From Pseudomonas sp. PDM05 (GTDB taxonomy: Bacteria; Pseudomonadota; Gammaproteobacteria; Pseudomonadales; Pseudomonadaceae), in assembly GCF_014851685.1 (NCBI RefSeq), contig NZ_JACVAC010000001.1, positions 496,001 through 560,000 of the forward strand: a DNA stretch of 64,000 bases, read 5' to 3'. Position numbers and translations under genes: made by a program. Numbering within the stretch: position 1 is the stretch's first letter; each line of letters opens with the position of its first letter. Shown one piece after another: positions 36,244 to 46,543 of the stretch. The notes below the pieces were generated by a model. It searched no databases, was not told the DNA's origin, and worked only from the letters and a program-made list of their open reading frames with translations.

Positions 36244-36456
36244 ATGACCACCGTAACGCTCCAAGCCGACATCAAAGCCAAGTGGCCCCTGGGACAGAGC
36301 TCCTATAGCCCCGGAAGCCCGGAAGAATTGGCAATCATCGGCATCGACCTGTTGGTCAAGGAGCTGGGCACCCAGGCTGCGCAAGCGTTCATCGGCCAGG
36401 TATTCGAAAAATACCCAGCCGATCACAAGGGGGCACACGACCCCGAGCGCGAGTAA
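36244..36456 (+). CDS. Hypothetical protein, 70 aa
   Basis: A short acidic protein (MTTVTLQADIKAKWPLGQSS ... FEKYPADHKGAHDPERE) with native-looking codon use. It has a central helix (LAIIGIDLLVKELGTQAAQA) and no membrane segment. It is divergent from the gene at 35781 and convergent with the nucleoside hydrolase, 18 bases apart. The function is unknown. Confidence 0.6.
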   Translation: MTTVTLQADIKAKWPLGQSSYSPGSPEELAIIGIDLLVKELGTQAAQAFIGQVFEKYPADHKGAHDPERE

Positions 36457-36474
36457 GCAACACCGCCGAAAGCG

Positions 36475-37503
36475 TTACTTCAGGCGCGCCAGGCGCTCGG
36501 TCAGCAGATCAAAGAAGCCCTGGGCATCACCGTTTTCAACCCAGAACACATTCTTTTCCTGCTTCAGGCCATCGTACCAATCGACGATGGTCTGGCCGAA
36601 AGTCGGGCCTTCGCGGCTGTCCACCACCATGTTGGCCTGACGACCACTGAACAACGAAGGCTTGAGCAGATAGGCAATGACCGTGGCGTCATGCACCGGG
36701 CCACCCGGGATGCCGTAATGCTCCATGTCACCTTTGACGTACTCGTTGAGAATATTGCTGACGACCTTGCTGGCATTGCTGTTCAGGTCGGCAATCTTCT
36801 TCAGGCGCGCTTCACTGGTAAGCACCTTGTGGGTCACGTCCAGCGGCAGGTAGGTCAACTTCACGCCACTCTTGAGCACAATCTCCGCTGCTGCCGGGTC
36901 GGCAAACAGGTTGAATTCGGCCACCGGCGTGATATTGCCGCCGTTGAAGTGCGCGCCGCCCATCACCACCACTTCCTTGATGCCCTGGGTGATTTCCGGG
37001 GCCTGGGTCAGTGCCAGTGCCAGGTTGGTTTGCGGGCCGAGCATGGCGATGGTGATGCTGTGGGGCTTGGCGGTGCTCAGGGTCTTGATCAGGTAATCAA
37101 CGGCGTTGCCTTCAGCCAGGCCTTTTTTCGGCTCGTGCACGGTGACCCCGGAGATACCTTCCTTGCCATGGATGTTCTCGGCATAGATCGGCGTGCGCAG
37201 CAGCGGCTTCGGCGCACCGGCATAGACCGGAACGTCCTCGCGCCCTGCCCACTCGCGGGCCAGGCGCGCATTGCGTGAGGTCTTGTCCAGGCGCACGTTG
37301 CCGGCGACGGTGGTCAGCGCACGGATCTGCAATTCCTCCGGGGACGCCAATGCGAACAGCAAGGCCACCACATCGTCGGCGCCGGGATCGGTATCAATGA
37401 TCAGGTCGATCTTTTCCGCCGCTTGGGCGCTTGCTGCAGTGAGTGCGGACAAGAGCAGAACACTCCGAAACAGATTTCTCAGGGTTGGAAGACCACGTTG
37501 CAT
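36475..37503 (-). CDS. Secreted inosine-uridine-type nucleoside hydrolase
   Basis: A 342-residue enzyme that splits ribonucleosides into base and ribose. The calcium motif DTDPGADDVVALLFAL and the later HDATVIAYLL are typical. The start at 37503 follows aaggagtgtttt and opens a signal peptide ending AQAAEKI, so the enzyme is periplasmic, unlike most family members. It is the last gene of the rbs operon, 26 bases after rbsD. Ribose released outside the cytoplasm would be captured by RbsB and imported by RbsAC, making a nucleoside-scavenging unit. Confidence 0.9.
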   Translation of the reverse strand: MQRGLPTLRNLFRSVLLLSALTAASAQAAEKIDLIIDTDPGADDVVALLFALASPEELQIRALTTVAGNVRLDKTSRNARLAREWAGREDVPVYAGAPKPLLRTPIYAENIHGKEGISGVTVHEPKKGLAEGNAVDYLIKTLSTAKPHSITIAMLGPQTNLALALTQAPEITQGIKEVVVMGGAHFNGGNITPVAEFNLFADPAAAEIVLKSGVKLTYLPLDVTHKVLTSEARLKKIADLNSNASKVVSNILNEYVKGDMEHYGIPGGPVHDATVIAYLLKPSLFSGRQANMVVDSREGPTFGQTIVDWYDGLKQEKNVFWVENGDAQGFFDLLTERLARLK

Positions 37504-37529
37504 AAAACACTCCTTGTTGTTGGGACACG

Positions 37530-37934
37530 CTAGAACGTTACGCCGGACACCAGCGCGATATTGCAATACGGCTGGCACTCGCCGGTACGCACCACGGCAC
37601 GCGCCTGGCGGCTGAGCTGCTTGAACGCTTCATGGCTGAGCAGACGCCGCTCACCGAGCGCCGCCTGCCCATTGAGCGTATTGAGATCCGCCAGCGCCGG
37701 CGGTTGCTTGAGCAGGATTTCTTGCGCCAACACATGACTTTCCACCTGCATTTCACTGAGCACCACACGTAACGTGCTGATGAAATCAGGAATGCCCTGG
37801 GTCAACGCGAGGTCGATCAACTCGACACCCGGCGGCACGGGCAACCCCGCATCACCGATGACCAGAATGTCGCCATGGCCCAGGGAGGCGATCACGCGCG
37901 ACAAAGCGATATTAAGCAGTGGCGTCTTTTTCAT
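37530..37934 (-). CDS. rbsD: D-ribose pyranase
   Basis: A 134-residue RbsD that interconverts beta-pyranose and furanose forms of ribose. The active-site His20 is in [11 protein letters not shown], followed by [20 protein letters not shown], and the C-terminal [16 protein letters not shown] is typical. Its ATG overlaps the rbsK stop by four bases. The length matches the E. coli enzyme family. Confidence 0.95.
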   Translation of the reverse strand: MKKTPLLNIALSRVIASLGHGDILVIGDAGLPVPPGVELIDLALTQGIPDFISTLRVVLSEMQVESHVLAQEILLKQPPALADLNTLNGQAALGERRLLSHEAFKQLSRQARAVVRTGECQPYCNIALVSGVTF

Positions 37935-38848
37935 GAGGGTACAAAACCTTGTACGTCGCGCAGCGTAGGAATGGAGGGTTGCGCACCGGCACGGGTCACC
38001 GACAGCGCGGCGGCAACCTGGCCGAAACGGATGGCTTGGGCTTCGCTTTTGCCGTTGGCCAGCGCGGCGGCAAAACCACCGACAAAGGTATCGCCGGCCG
38101 CCGTGGTATCCACCGCCTTGACCTTGGGCGCGAGCAAATGCTCAAACCCCTGGCCGTCGGCGAACAACGCACCTTGGGCACCCAGAGTGATGATGACTTT
38201 ACCGGCACCCGCCTTGATCAAATGCGTAGCAGCCAGCTTGGCACTGTCGAGGGAGTCGACCGTCACGCCGCTCAACGCCGTGGCTTCGCTTTCATTCGGG
38301 ATCAGGTAATCGATCGAGGCGTACCATTCGGCAGGCAGCGGGCTGCTGGCCGGCGCCGGGTTGAGGATCACGGTCTTGCCCAGCTCACGGCCACGCTGCA
38401 GGGCATACCCGACCGTGTCCATCGGCACCTCCAGCTGGCAGACGATCACGTCGGCCGCCTGCAGCACAGCGTCAAACGCCTGCAATGAGTCGGGTGTCAG
38501 CGCGCCGTTGCTGCCGGCGACGATCACGATGGCGTTCTGGCTGCTGTCATCCACCACGATCAACGCCACGCCGCTGGAGCCTTCCACGGTACTGACGGCC
38601 TGGCAATCGATGCCTTCGACCAGCAACGCATCACGCAACTCGCTGCCGTAGGCATCGCTGCCGACACAACCAACCATCGCCACCTGCGCGCCCAGCCGCG
38701 CCGACGCCACCGCCTGGTTGGCGCCCTTGCCGCCGGGCACTGTGGAGAATGTCTGGCCGATCAAGGTTTCACCGGCACGGGGCAGCCGGCTGGCCCGGGT
38801 GACCAAGTCCATGTTCAAGCTGCCTATTACCACTACGTTTGCGGACAT
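37931..38848 (-). CDS. rbsK: Ribokinase
   Basis: A 305-residue PfkB-family kinase that makes ribose 5-phosphate. The N-terminal [20 protein letters not shown] and the anion-hole/catalytic [18 protein letters not shown] are diagnostic. It lies 23 bases after the regulator gene and is translationally coupled to rbsD. Confidence 0.96.
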   Translation of the reverse strand: MSANVVVIGSLNMDLVTRASRLPRAGETLIGQTFSTVPGGKGANQAVASARLGAQVAMVGCVGSDAYGSELRDALLVEGIDCQAVSTVEGSSGVALIVVDDSSQNAIVIVAGSNGALTPDSLQAFDAVLQAADVIVCQLEVPMDTVGYALQRGRELGKTVILNPAPASSPLPAEWYASIDYLIPNESEATALSGVTVDSLDSAKLAATHLIKAGAGKVIITLGAQGALFADGQGFEHLLAPKVKAVDTTAAGDTFVGGFAAALANGKSEAQAIRFGQVAAALSVTRAGAQPSIPTLRDVQGFVPS

Positions 38849-38871
38849 ACATCAGTACTCATCAATTCGGT

Positions 38872-39894
38872 TCAGCGGTATTGGGCAAACACACCGGCGA
38901 CGGGCGCCGTGGACTCGCGCAACACAATGCTCGGCGTCACGATGCGTTGATCGATCGGCAGTTGGGGTGTCGCAATTCGTCGCAATAAAAGCTCGGCCGC
39001 CGTCTCGCCCAGTTGCACGATCGACTGCCCGACCGTGGTCAGCGCCGGGTACACGTAGCGGCCCATTTGAATGTCATCGAAACCGATCACCGACAGCTCG
39101 CCCGGCACACGGATATTACGCTCGGCAGCTGCACGCAGAACGCCGAAACCGATCATATCGTTGCTGGCGAAAATCGCGCTGGGCGGGTTTTGCGCCAGCA
39201 ATTGCACGGCAGCGGCATAACCACCGGTGCTGGTGAAATCACTTTCCTGGGTACGGTCGGGCGCCACGTCCACGCCTGCCTCACGCAACGCGCGGTGGTA
39301 GCCTGCCAGGCGCATCTGCGCGACGCGGGTGTGCGCCGGGCCGCCGATGCAGGCGATGTCCCGATGACCCAACTCAAGCAGGTGCCGAGTCGCCAGGTAA
39401 GCGCCCTGTTCGTGATCGATGCGCACCAGATCGACATCAATGCCGTCCAGCGCCCGGTCGACAATCACCATGGGCGTGCGTACTGCGCTCAAGCCAGCGG
39501 CCAGGCCGCTGTCGTCGCCGCCCACCGACGTCACGATCAGGCCGTCGATGCGCTTTTCCAGCAACACCCGTAAATAGTTACGCTGTTTTTCCGCGTTGTC
39601 GTCGGAGTTGCACAGGATCACGCAATAGCCGTTACGCTCGCAGTAATCCTCGATGCCCCTGGCCAACTCCGCGAAATACGGGTTGAGGCTGTTGGGCACC
39701 AGCAGGCCGATGGTGGCAGTGGTCTTGGCCTTGAGCGAACGCGCAACGGCGCTAGGCACGTAGTCGAGTTGCTTGATCGCCGCTTCCACCTTGATGCGCA
39801 CCGGCTCACTGACCGGGCGCGTCTTGTTCACCACATGGGAGACCGTGGTGTAGGAAATACCTGCAAGCGCGGCCACATCCTTGATCGTTGCCAT
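38872..39894 (-). CDS. rbsR: LacI-family ribose operon repressor
   Basis: A 340-residue LacI repressor with helix-turn-helix ATIKDVAALAGISYTTVSHV and hinge YVPSAVARSLKAKTT, followed by a ribose-binding-protein-like domain. It is encoded within the operon, three bases after rbsC, and most likely binds the palindrome upstream of rbsB. Ribose or a derivative should be the inducer. Confidence 0.93.
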   Translation of the reverse strand: MATIKDVAALAGISYTTVSHVVNKTRPVSEPVRIKVEAAIKQLDYVPSAVARSLKAKTTATIGLLVPNSLNPYFAELARGIEDYCERNGYCVILCNSDDNAEKQRNYLRVLLEKRIDGLIVTSVGGDDSGLAAGLSAVRTPMVIVDRALDGIDVDLVRIDHEQGAYLATRHLLELGHRDIACIGGPAHTRVAQMRLAGYHRALREAGVDVAPDRTQESDFTSTGGYAAAVQLLAQNPPSAIFASNDMIGFGVLRAAAERNIRVPGELSVIGFDDIQMGRYVYPALTTVGQSIVQLGETAAELLLRRIATPQLPIDQRIVTPSIVLRESTAPVAGVFAQYR

Positions 39895-39897
39895 GGG

Positions 39898-40875
39898 TCA
39901 GCCCCGCCGACTGGCGCGCTGGCTGCGGTAGGTATCCAGGACCACCGCAATCACGATCACGGCACCGGTAATGATGCGCTTGGTCGGCTCCGTAGCTCCG
40001 ATCTGCGCCAAACCGGCGGCCAGTACCGAAATAATCAACACACCAAAAAAGGTACTGATTACCGAACCGCGACCGCCCATCAGGCTGGTGCCACCGATAA
40101 CCACCGCCGCAATCACTTGCAGTTCAAGGCCAGAACCAGCATTCGGGTCCGCCGCTTCCAGACGCGATATCTGGAACAGCGCCGCCACACCGGCCAACAG
40201 GCCCATGAGGCTGAACACCAGGATTTTGTAGGGCTTGGGATTGATCCCTGCCAGGCGCACCGCTTCTTCGTTGGTGCCGATACCGATCAGGTAGCGACCA
40301 AACACCGTACGGGTCAACACCAGTTGGGCGACGATGATCACCAGCAGCGCAATGACGAACGACGGTGAAATGCCGAAGGCCACTGGGTTGGACAGCCAGG
40401 CAAACGAGTCGCCGATGTAGGCGGTACGCGAACCGGTCATTTGGTACGCCACGCCACGGGCCATTTCCAGCACGCCAAGGGACACGATAAACGACGGAAT
40501 ACGCCAGGCCACGGTGATCGAACCGGTGATGGTGCCCGCCAGCGCGGCGCAGCCCATACCGAGTATGGCGGCGGGGAAGACGCTCCAGCCCCAGCCAAGG
40601 ATCGCCACGCTGACCGCCGACGCCGCCAATGCCAACACCGAGCCCACCGACAAATCGATGCCGCCGATGATCAGGATGAAAGTCATGCCGACTGCCAGCA
40701 CCATGAGGTCCGGGATCTGGTTGGCCAGGGTACTGAAGGTGTCGTAGGACAGGAAGTGATCGCTGAGTACCGAGAACAGCGCAATCATTGCCAGCAACGC
40801 GCCAGCCAGCCCCAGGTAAGTACCCAGGCCGTAGAAGTTGCCGCCGGTTTTGCCCGGGGAAATTGTGGTTTTCAT
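39898..40875 (-). CDS. rbsC: Ribose ABC transporter permease
   Basis: A 325-residue permease with eight to ten transmembrane helices and the family segments TLANQIPDLMVLAVGMTFIL, GGIDLSVGSVLAL and GGTSLMGGRGSVISTFFG. Its start overlaps the rbsA stop by four bases. It forms the channel of the ribose importer with RbsA and RbsB. Confidence 0.95.
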   Translation of the reverse strand: MKTTISPGKTGGNFYGLGTYLGLAGALLAMIALFSVLSDHFLSYDTFSTLANQIPDLMVLAVGMTFILIIGGIDLSVGSVLALAASAVSVAILGWGWSVFPAAILGMGCAALAGTITGSITVAWRIPSFIVSLGVLEMARGVAYQMTGSRTAYIGDSFAWLSNPVAFGISPSFVIALLVIIVAQLVLTRTVFGRYLIGIGTNEEAVRLAGINPKPYKILVFSLMGLLAGVAALFQISRLEAADPNAGSGLELQVIAAVVIGGTSLMGGRGSVISTFFGVLIISVLAAGLAQIGATEPTKRIITGAVIVIAVVLDTYRSQRASRRG

Positions 40876-42425
40876 GGGGTATCCCTAAGCGCTGCGTCGT
40901 TCAGCAGCGCGTCACGTTTCTGATAGCCGGCAAAGGCGGCGGCAAGCAATTCGTCCTGGGTCCAGCTGTCGCGCTCGAAGGTCTCGATCAAGCGCCCGGC
41001 GGACAACACCCCGATGCGATCGCAGATCAGCATGAGTTCGCGCAGGTCGCTGGACACCACCACCAGCGCTTTGCCTTGGCGCGTCAGTTCACCAAGCAAG
41101 GCATAAATGTCGAATTTGGCACCTACGTCGATGCCACGGGTCGGCTCATCGAACAGCATCACCGAGCAGTCGCGCTCCAGCCAGCGGCCAATCACCACCT
41201 TCTGCTGGTTACCACCGGACAGTTCAGAGACCAACTGCGCCGGACTGGAACTGCGGATGCGCATGGCATCGATCTGGCGCTTGGCCAAGGCCGTTTCGTT
41301 GCGGCTGTTGACCACCCCACCAGCGGAAATTTCCGGCATGTTGCCCAGGGCTATGTTGGCGCTGATGGACTGGGTCAGCAGCAGGCCTTCACCCTTGCGG
41401 TCCTCGGTGATCAGCGCAATGCCATGGCCCACCGCGTCCACCGGCGAACGAATGCTCACCACCTGGGCTGGCGAGCCGAGCGCCACGGTGCCGCTGTCGG
41501 CCAGGTCGGCACCGAAGATCAGGCGCAACAGCTCGGTACGACCGGCGCCGATCAGGCCGGAGATGCCATAGATCTCGCCTGCGCGCACTTCAAAGGACAC
41601 GTCGCGAACCTTGTCCGAGCGAGTCAGGCCTTTTACTGTCAGGGCCAGATCGCCGATGGTGCGCGGGCCCAGGTCGATGTGCTCGCCCAGCTCGCGACCG
41701 ACCATCAAGGTCACCAATTGCTCGCTGTTGTAGTTGGCCATTGGCTCGACGCACACCAGCTTGCCGTCACGCAGCACCGCAATGCGCTGGGCGACACGGG
41801 CGAGCTCTTCCAGCCGATGCGAAATATAAATGATTGCCACGCCCCGAGCCTGCAGGCGGGTGATTTGCTCGAACAGCATCTCGACTTCACGGGCGGTCAG
41901 CATGGCCGTCGGTTCATCGAGGATCAGCACGTGGCAGTCGCCGATGAGGTTGCGCGCGATCTCGACCATTTGTTGATGGCCGATACCCAGGCTGCCGACC
42001 AGGGTGTCCGGGTCGATCGCGTCCAGGCCGACCTGGGCCATGGCCTCAATCGCGGCCTTGCGCAGTTGCTTGCGGCTGATCCAGCCACAGTGGCTGGGCA
42101 GGTTATCCAGAAACAGGTTTTCGGCGACGGTCAGCGTCGGCAGCAGGTTGAGTTCCTGCATGACCATGCGCACCCCCAGCCCTTCAGCCTGGGTACGACT
42201 GCCAGGACGGTAGTCCTGACCATTGAATTGCATATGCCCGGTGGTCGGCGTGACCAACCCGCCGATAATCTTCGACAAGGTGCTTTTGCCTGCGCCGTTT
42301 TCTCCGGTCAGCGCCAGTACTTCTCCGCGATTGAGCGTCAGGGTGATGTCGGACAGAACCGGCTGGGCATAGGTCTTACCGATACCGCTGACCGAGAGGA
42401 CAGCGTTCGGGGCGGAAGATGACAT
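40872..42425 (-). CDS. rbsA: Ribose ABC transporter ATPase, two cassettes
   Basis: A 517-residue protein with two fused ATPase domains. The first has Walker A LTGENGAGKSTLSK. The second has the degenerate Walker A GLIGAGRTELLR usual for sugar ABC ATPases of this class, and the signature LSGGNQQKVVIGRWL. It lies 57 bases after rbsB and is coupled to rbsC. Confidence 0.96.
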   Translation of the reverse strand: MSSSAPNAVLSVSGIGKTYAQPVLSDITLTLNRGEVLALTGENGAGKSTLSKIIGGLVTPTTGHMQFNGQDYRPGSRTQAEGLGVRMVMQELNLLPTLTVAENLFLDNLPSHCGWISRKQLRKAAIEAMAQVGLDAIDPDTLVGSLGIGHQQMVEIARNLIGDCHVLILDEPTAMLTAREVEMLFEQITRLQARGVAIIYISHRLEELARVAQRIAVLRDGKLVCVEPMANYNSEQLVTLMVGRELGEHIDLGPRTIGDLALTVKGLTRSDKVRDVSFEVRAGEIYGISGLIGAGRTELLRLIFGADLADSGTVALGSPAQVVSIRSPVDAVGHGIALITEDRKGEGLLLTQSISANIALGNMPEISAGGVVNSRNETALAKRQIDAMRIRSSSPAQLVSELSGGNQQKVVIGRWLERDCSVMLFDEPTRGIDVGAKFDIYALLGELTRQGKALVVVSSDLRELMLICDRIGVLSAGRLIETFERDSWTQDELLAAAFAGYQKRDALLNDAALRDTP

Positions 42426-42482
42426 AGGAAAATCTCCAGGCGCCCGTCCAGGACGAACGGGCGCTGTTGGGTGCTGCCGGGA

Positions 42483-43442
42483 TTACTGCTTGATGACGAG
42501 TTCGACCGGGGTTTCGATCACGCCGTCTTTGGCATCGACCTTTTCACCCTTGACCAGCTTGAGTGCGTTCTGGATGCCGAACACGGCTTGCTGGGCAGCA
42601 GCTTGGTCGGCGGTCGCCAGGACGCGGCCGTCTTGCAGCATCGGCTTGATGGCTTCGATGTTGTCGTAACCTACGACCAGTACTTTGCCAGCCTTGCCTG
42701 CTGCGCGAACAGCGGAGACCGCGCCCAGGGCCATGTTGTCGTTACCGGCCAACAAGGCCTTGAGGTCTGGCGTTTCGCTGAGCATCGCGGCGGCGATCTT
42801 GTTGCCCTGGTCGATTTCCCAGTTACCGGATTGGGTGGAAACGATCTTCATGCCGGCCGCGTCCATCGCATCCTTGAAGCCCGCGGTGCGCTGCTGGGCG
42901 TTGGTGGTGGTCGGCACACCTTCAATGATGCCGACCTTGTCACCCGCTGCCAGATGCTTGGCCAGGTAGTCCCCCACCAGCTTGGAGCCTTTGCGGTTGT
43001 CGGGGCCTACAAACGGGATGTCGAGGTTCTTGCTTTTGAGCACGTCCGGATCAAGGCGGTTATCGATATTGACGACCTTGATACCGGCATCCGAGGCTTT
43101 CTTCAGCACAGTGACCAGTGCCTTGGAGTCGGCAGGGGCGATCACGATCGCATTCACCTTGGCGAGGATCATCTGGTTGACGATATCGATCTGCGCACTG
43201 GTATCGGTTTCGTTCTTGATCCCGTTGGTGATCATGTCGAAATCGGCGGCGTGCTCTTTCTGATATGTCTTGGCACCGTCTTGCATGGTGACAAAGAATT
43301 CGTTGGCGAGTGATTTCATGACCAGGCCGACCTTGGGTTTGGCGACGGCGTCATCGGCAAATGCAGAGGAAAGAGGTAAGGCGGCGGATGCGGCAGCCAG
43401 CACAGCGACAGCAAGAAGACGTCCAGCGAATGGCAGCTTCAT
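42483..43442 (-). CDS. rbsB: Ribose ABC transporter substrate-binding protein
   Basis: A 319-residue periplasmic receptor with a signal peptide (ending SSAFADDAV). KPKVGLVMKSLANEFFVTMQ, IVIAPADSKALVTVLKKASD and KVGIIEGVPTTTNAQQRTAG are typical of the RbsB family. It is the first gene of rbsBACRKD, downstream of a perfect LacI-type palindrome. It has a good ribosome site (gatcggagtgaaccc). Confidence 0.95.
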   Translation of the reverse strand: MKLPFAGRLLAVAVLAAASAALPLSSAFADDAVAKPKVGLVMKSLANEFFVTMQDGAKTYQKEHAADFDMITNGIKNETDTSAQIDIVNQMILAKVNAIVIAPADSKALVTVLKKASDAGIKVVNIDNRLDPDVLKSKNLDIPFVGPDNRKGSKLVGDYLAKHLAAGDKVGIIEGVPTTTNAQQRTAGFKDAMDAAGMKIVSTQSGNWEIDQGNKIAAAMLSETPDLKALLAGNDNMALGAVSAVRAAGKAGKVLVVGYDNIEAIKPMLQDGRVLATADQAAAQQAVFGIQNALKLVKGEKVDAKDGVIETPVELVIKQ

Positions 43443-43495
43443 GGGTTCACTCCGATCTTATGATTATTGTGAGCAACGCCTGCATGGAAATATCT

Positions 43496-43509
43496 CGCAA
43501 ACGTTTGCG
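43496..43509. promoter_or_regulatory. RbsR operator upstream of rbsB
   Basis: CGCAAACGTTTGCG is a perfect 14-base palindrome of the LacI/PurR type. It lies 54 bases upstream of the rbsB start and is the natural site for the operon's own LacI regulator. Confidence 0.85.
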
Positions 43510-43690
43510 TTATTGAAACTATGAGAACCTTGTCGAGATTTGTCAACGGTATCCCACAGCCTTTCATCCAGGCCCTCTGCCCCCCCACCTTCACGCCACG
43601 TCCTTAAACATCGCCAGCGCTCGGTCGTTCTCTAAAACGACAGGCCTTTGGGCTGAAGTCATACACGCCCAGGGAAGATCCGATCATTTT

Positions 43691-43736
43691 TTCGGACAAC
43701 CGAACGCGATAACGTCCAGCTGTTCGGAAAGCCGGA
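43691..43736. promoter_or_regulatory. Two AauR-like boxes upstream of ansB
   Basis: TTCGGACAACCGAA (43691-43704) fits TTCGG-N4-CCGAA exactly, the motif I recall for AauR, the response regulator for acidic amino acids in P. putida. A second box, TTCGGAAAGCCGGA (43723-43736), has one deviation. They start 32 bases apart, and the second ends about 85 bases upstream of the sigma-54-like promoter, a normal enhancer position. Confidence 0.7.
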
Positions 43737-43821
43737 CAGCAGATCGTCCGAGTCGCTTAAAAATCCAAACCAAACCCTTAAAAATCAACGATTTATTTTA
43801 TGAACACAAACTTGTCCAGGC

Positions 43822-43837
43822 TGGTACAGATCCTGCT
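43822..43837 (+). promoter_or_regulatory. Sigma-54 (-24/-12) promoter candidate for ansB
   Basis: TGGTACAGATCCTGCT has the GG and GC pairs exactly ten bases apart required by RpoN. It fits TGGCAC-N5-TTGCT with two mismatches in the less strict positions. Transcription would start near 43848, giving a leader of about 78 bases. The enhancer boxes upstream support it. The 180 bases left of the boxes hold nothing else recognisable. Confidence 0.65.
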
Positions 43838-43886
43838 GTTCCCCTGAACCTCGCGGCGTTCAGAACCGCCCGAGCGCTCTAGATGA

Positions 43887-45014
<1,128 letters not shown>

Positions 45015-45151
45015 TTCCTGGTGATTGACCGGCAGGGGTGGTTTACCGCCCCTGCCTCCCCCCGCAATGACCCCTGCGCCAAACCACCTTTATCGACGTC
45101 AATCAGGCTTCCTGAGTTTTAAGCAGTTGCGAAATTGCGCACAGTTAAATA

Positions 45152-45167
45152 CTGTATGCACGTACAG
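45152..45167. promoter_or_regulatory. LexA (SOS) box
   Basis: CTGTATGCACGTACAG fits CTGT-N8-ACAG exactly, with the TAT/GTA flanks usual for gammaproteobacterial LexA sites. It lies 19 bases upstream of the DUF1654 start, where it should overlap the promoter. Confidence 0.78.
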
Positions 45168-45185
45168 CTTATCAAGGAATCTTCC

Positions 45186-45437
45186 GTGGCAAAGTCTTCT
45201 TCCGCAGCGTCAACTCCACCTGATGCCTACACACGCCTGGCGACGCGTGTGCAAAAGATCATCAATTCGACCAATGCCCAGAAAGCGAAGGCAGCCTTGA
45301 TCTTCCGCCTACCGGATGAGCCGGAAGACGAGTGGCAGCGCCTGCTTGAGGAAATCGCAGAGAACGACAACGTCACCCTCGCCTACCGGGATGATGGTGG
45401 TGTGCAGATTTTCTGGGTTGTGCCGAAGGAAGATTGA
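45186..45437 (+). CDS. DUF1654 protein
   Basis: An 83-residue protein typical of pseudomonads: AYTRLATRVQKIINSTNAQK, FRLPDEPEDEWQRLLEEIAE, VTLAYRDDGGVQIFWVVP. I take the GTG at 45186 with an aaggaatcttcc ribosome site; longer in-frame starts would run across the LexA box. The family function is unknown. Its position under a LexA box and four bases before endA suggests a role in DNA-damage response or DNA turnover. Confidence 0.82.
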   Translation: MAKSSSAASTPPDAYTRLATRVQKIINSTNAQKAKAALIFRLPDEPEDEWQRLLEEIAENDNVTLAYRDDGGVQIFWVVPKED

Positions 45438-45441
45438 TTCA

Positions 45442-46131
45442 ATGAGTGCCCGTTTTATTGCTGTGTGTTGCCTGTTTTTTGCCATTAGCGCCCAGGCGCA
45501 AGCACCGCGAACGTTCAGCGAAGCCAAGAAAGTCGCCTGGAAACTCTACGCCCCGCAATCCACCGAGTTCTATTGCGGCTGCAAATACACCGGCAACCGT
45601 GTAGACCTGAAAGCCTGCGGTTACATCCCCCGCAAGAGCGCCAGCCGTGCCGCACGTATCGAATGGGAGCACATTGTTCCGGCCTGGCAGATCGGGCATC
45701 AGCGCCAGTGCTGGCAGAACGGCGGGCGCAAGAACTGTACGCGTCATGATGACGTGTTCAAGCGCGCCGAAGCCGACCTGCACAACCTGGTGCCGAGCAT
45801 TGGCGAGGTGAACGGCGACCGCAACAACTTCAGTTTTGGCTGGCTGCCAGTACAACGCGGGCAGTACGGCTCATGCCTGACCCAAGTGGACTTCAAGGCC
45901 AAGAAGGTCATGCCACGTCCGTCGGTTCGCGGGATGATTGCGCGGACTTACTTCTATATGAGCAAGCAATACGGTTTGCGCCTGTCGAAACAGGATCGCC
46001 AACTGTATGAAGCCTGGAACAAGACCTACCCAGTGCAACCCTGGGAGCGTCAACGCAACCAGACCGTAGCGTGCGTGATGGGACGCGGCAATGAATTCGT
46101 CGGCCCGGTAAACCTGAAAGCCTGCGGTTGA
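45442..46131 (+). CDS. endA: Periplasmic endonuclease I
   Basis: A 229-residue nuclease with a signal peptide (ending ISAQAQAP). The catalytic beta-beta-metal region reads WEHIVPAWQIGHQRQCW, followed by DLHNLVPSIGEVNGDRNNF. Eight or so cysteines form the usual disulfides. It cleaves double-stranded DNA, outside the cytoplasm if the signal works. It directly follows DUF1654 and probably shares the SOS-controlled promoter. Confidence 0.94.
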   Translation: MSARFIAVCCLFFAISAQAQAPRTFSEAKKVAWKLYAPQSTEFYCGCKYTGNRVDLKACGYIPRKSASRAARIEWEHIVPAWQIGHQRQCWQNGGRKNCTRHDDVFKRAEADLHNLVPSIGEVNGDRNNFSFGWLPVQRGQYGSCLTQVDFKAKKVMPRPSVRGMIARTYFYMSKQYGLRLSKQDRQLYEAWNKTYPVQPWERQRNQTVACVMGRGNEFVGPVNLKACG

Positions 46132-46162
46132 ACGTGGGCGGGATTGCCGCCCAAGCCGTCTG

Positions 46163-46543
46163 TTACTGCGCCGCCTTGTGCTCGATGACCTGCGACTCGG
46201 TGTCGGTTTTCTTGGCGCGGGCCATCTTCTCGTTGAGCAGCGCTTGCTTGGCCTCGGCCTCGGCCTTGGTTGCAAATGGCCCCAGCAGTACTTCGTCCTT
46301 GCCGTCGACCTTCACGATATAAAAATTGAAACCATGTTCCAGCAACCACGCGGTCAGGTCTGTAATGGCCTGCAACTTGTGGTCGGGCGGGCCTACGCGC
46401 ACATCCCATTCCTGGGCGGCAATCGTACCGGTCTGTGGCTGGCTTTCAGTCACGGCAGGCTTGGCCTTGGGGGCATCGACGCTTTTGCCTTCACCGCAAC
46501 CGGCCAACGCCAACACCGCAACTGCCATCGCTACTTTACGCAC
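46163..46543 (-). CDS. SPOR-domain lipoprotein
   Basis: A 126-residue protein with a lipobox (AVLALAGCGEG, Cys at 16), a short linker and a C-terminal SPOR-like repeat (ITDLTAWLLEHGFNFYIVKV, DEVLLGPFATKAEAEAKQAL). SPOR domains bind denuded peptidoglycan at the septum. The first half of the SPOR fold is short. It is convergent with endA, 31 bases apart. The function beyond envelope binding is not evident. Confidence 0.82.
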   Translation of the reverse strand: MRKVAMAVAVLALAGCGEGKSVDAPKAKPAVTESQPQTGTIAAQEWDVRVGPPDHKLQAITDLTAWLLEHGFNFYIVKVDGKDEVLLGPFATKAEAEAKQALLNEKMARAKKTDTESQVIEHKAAQ

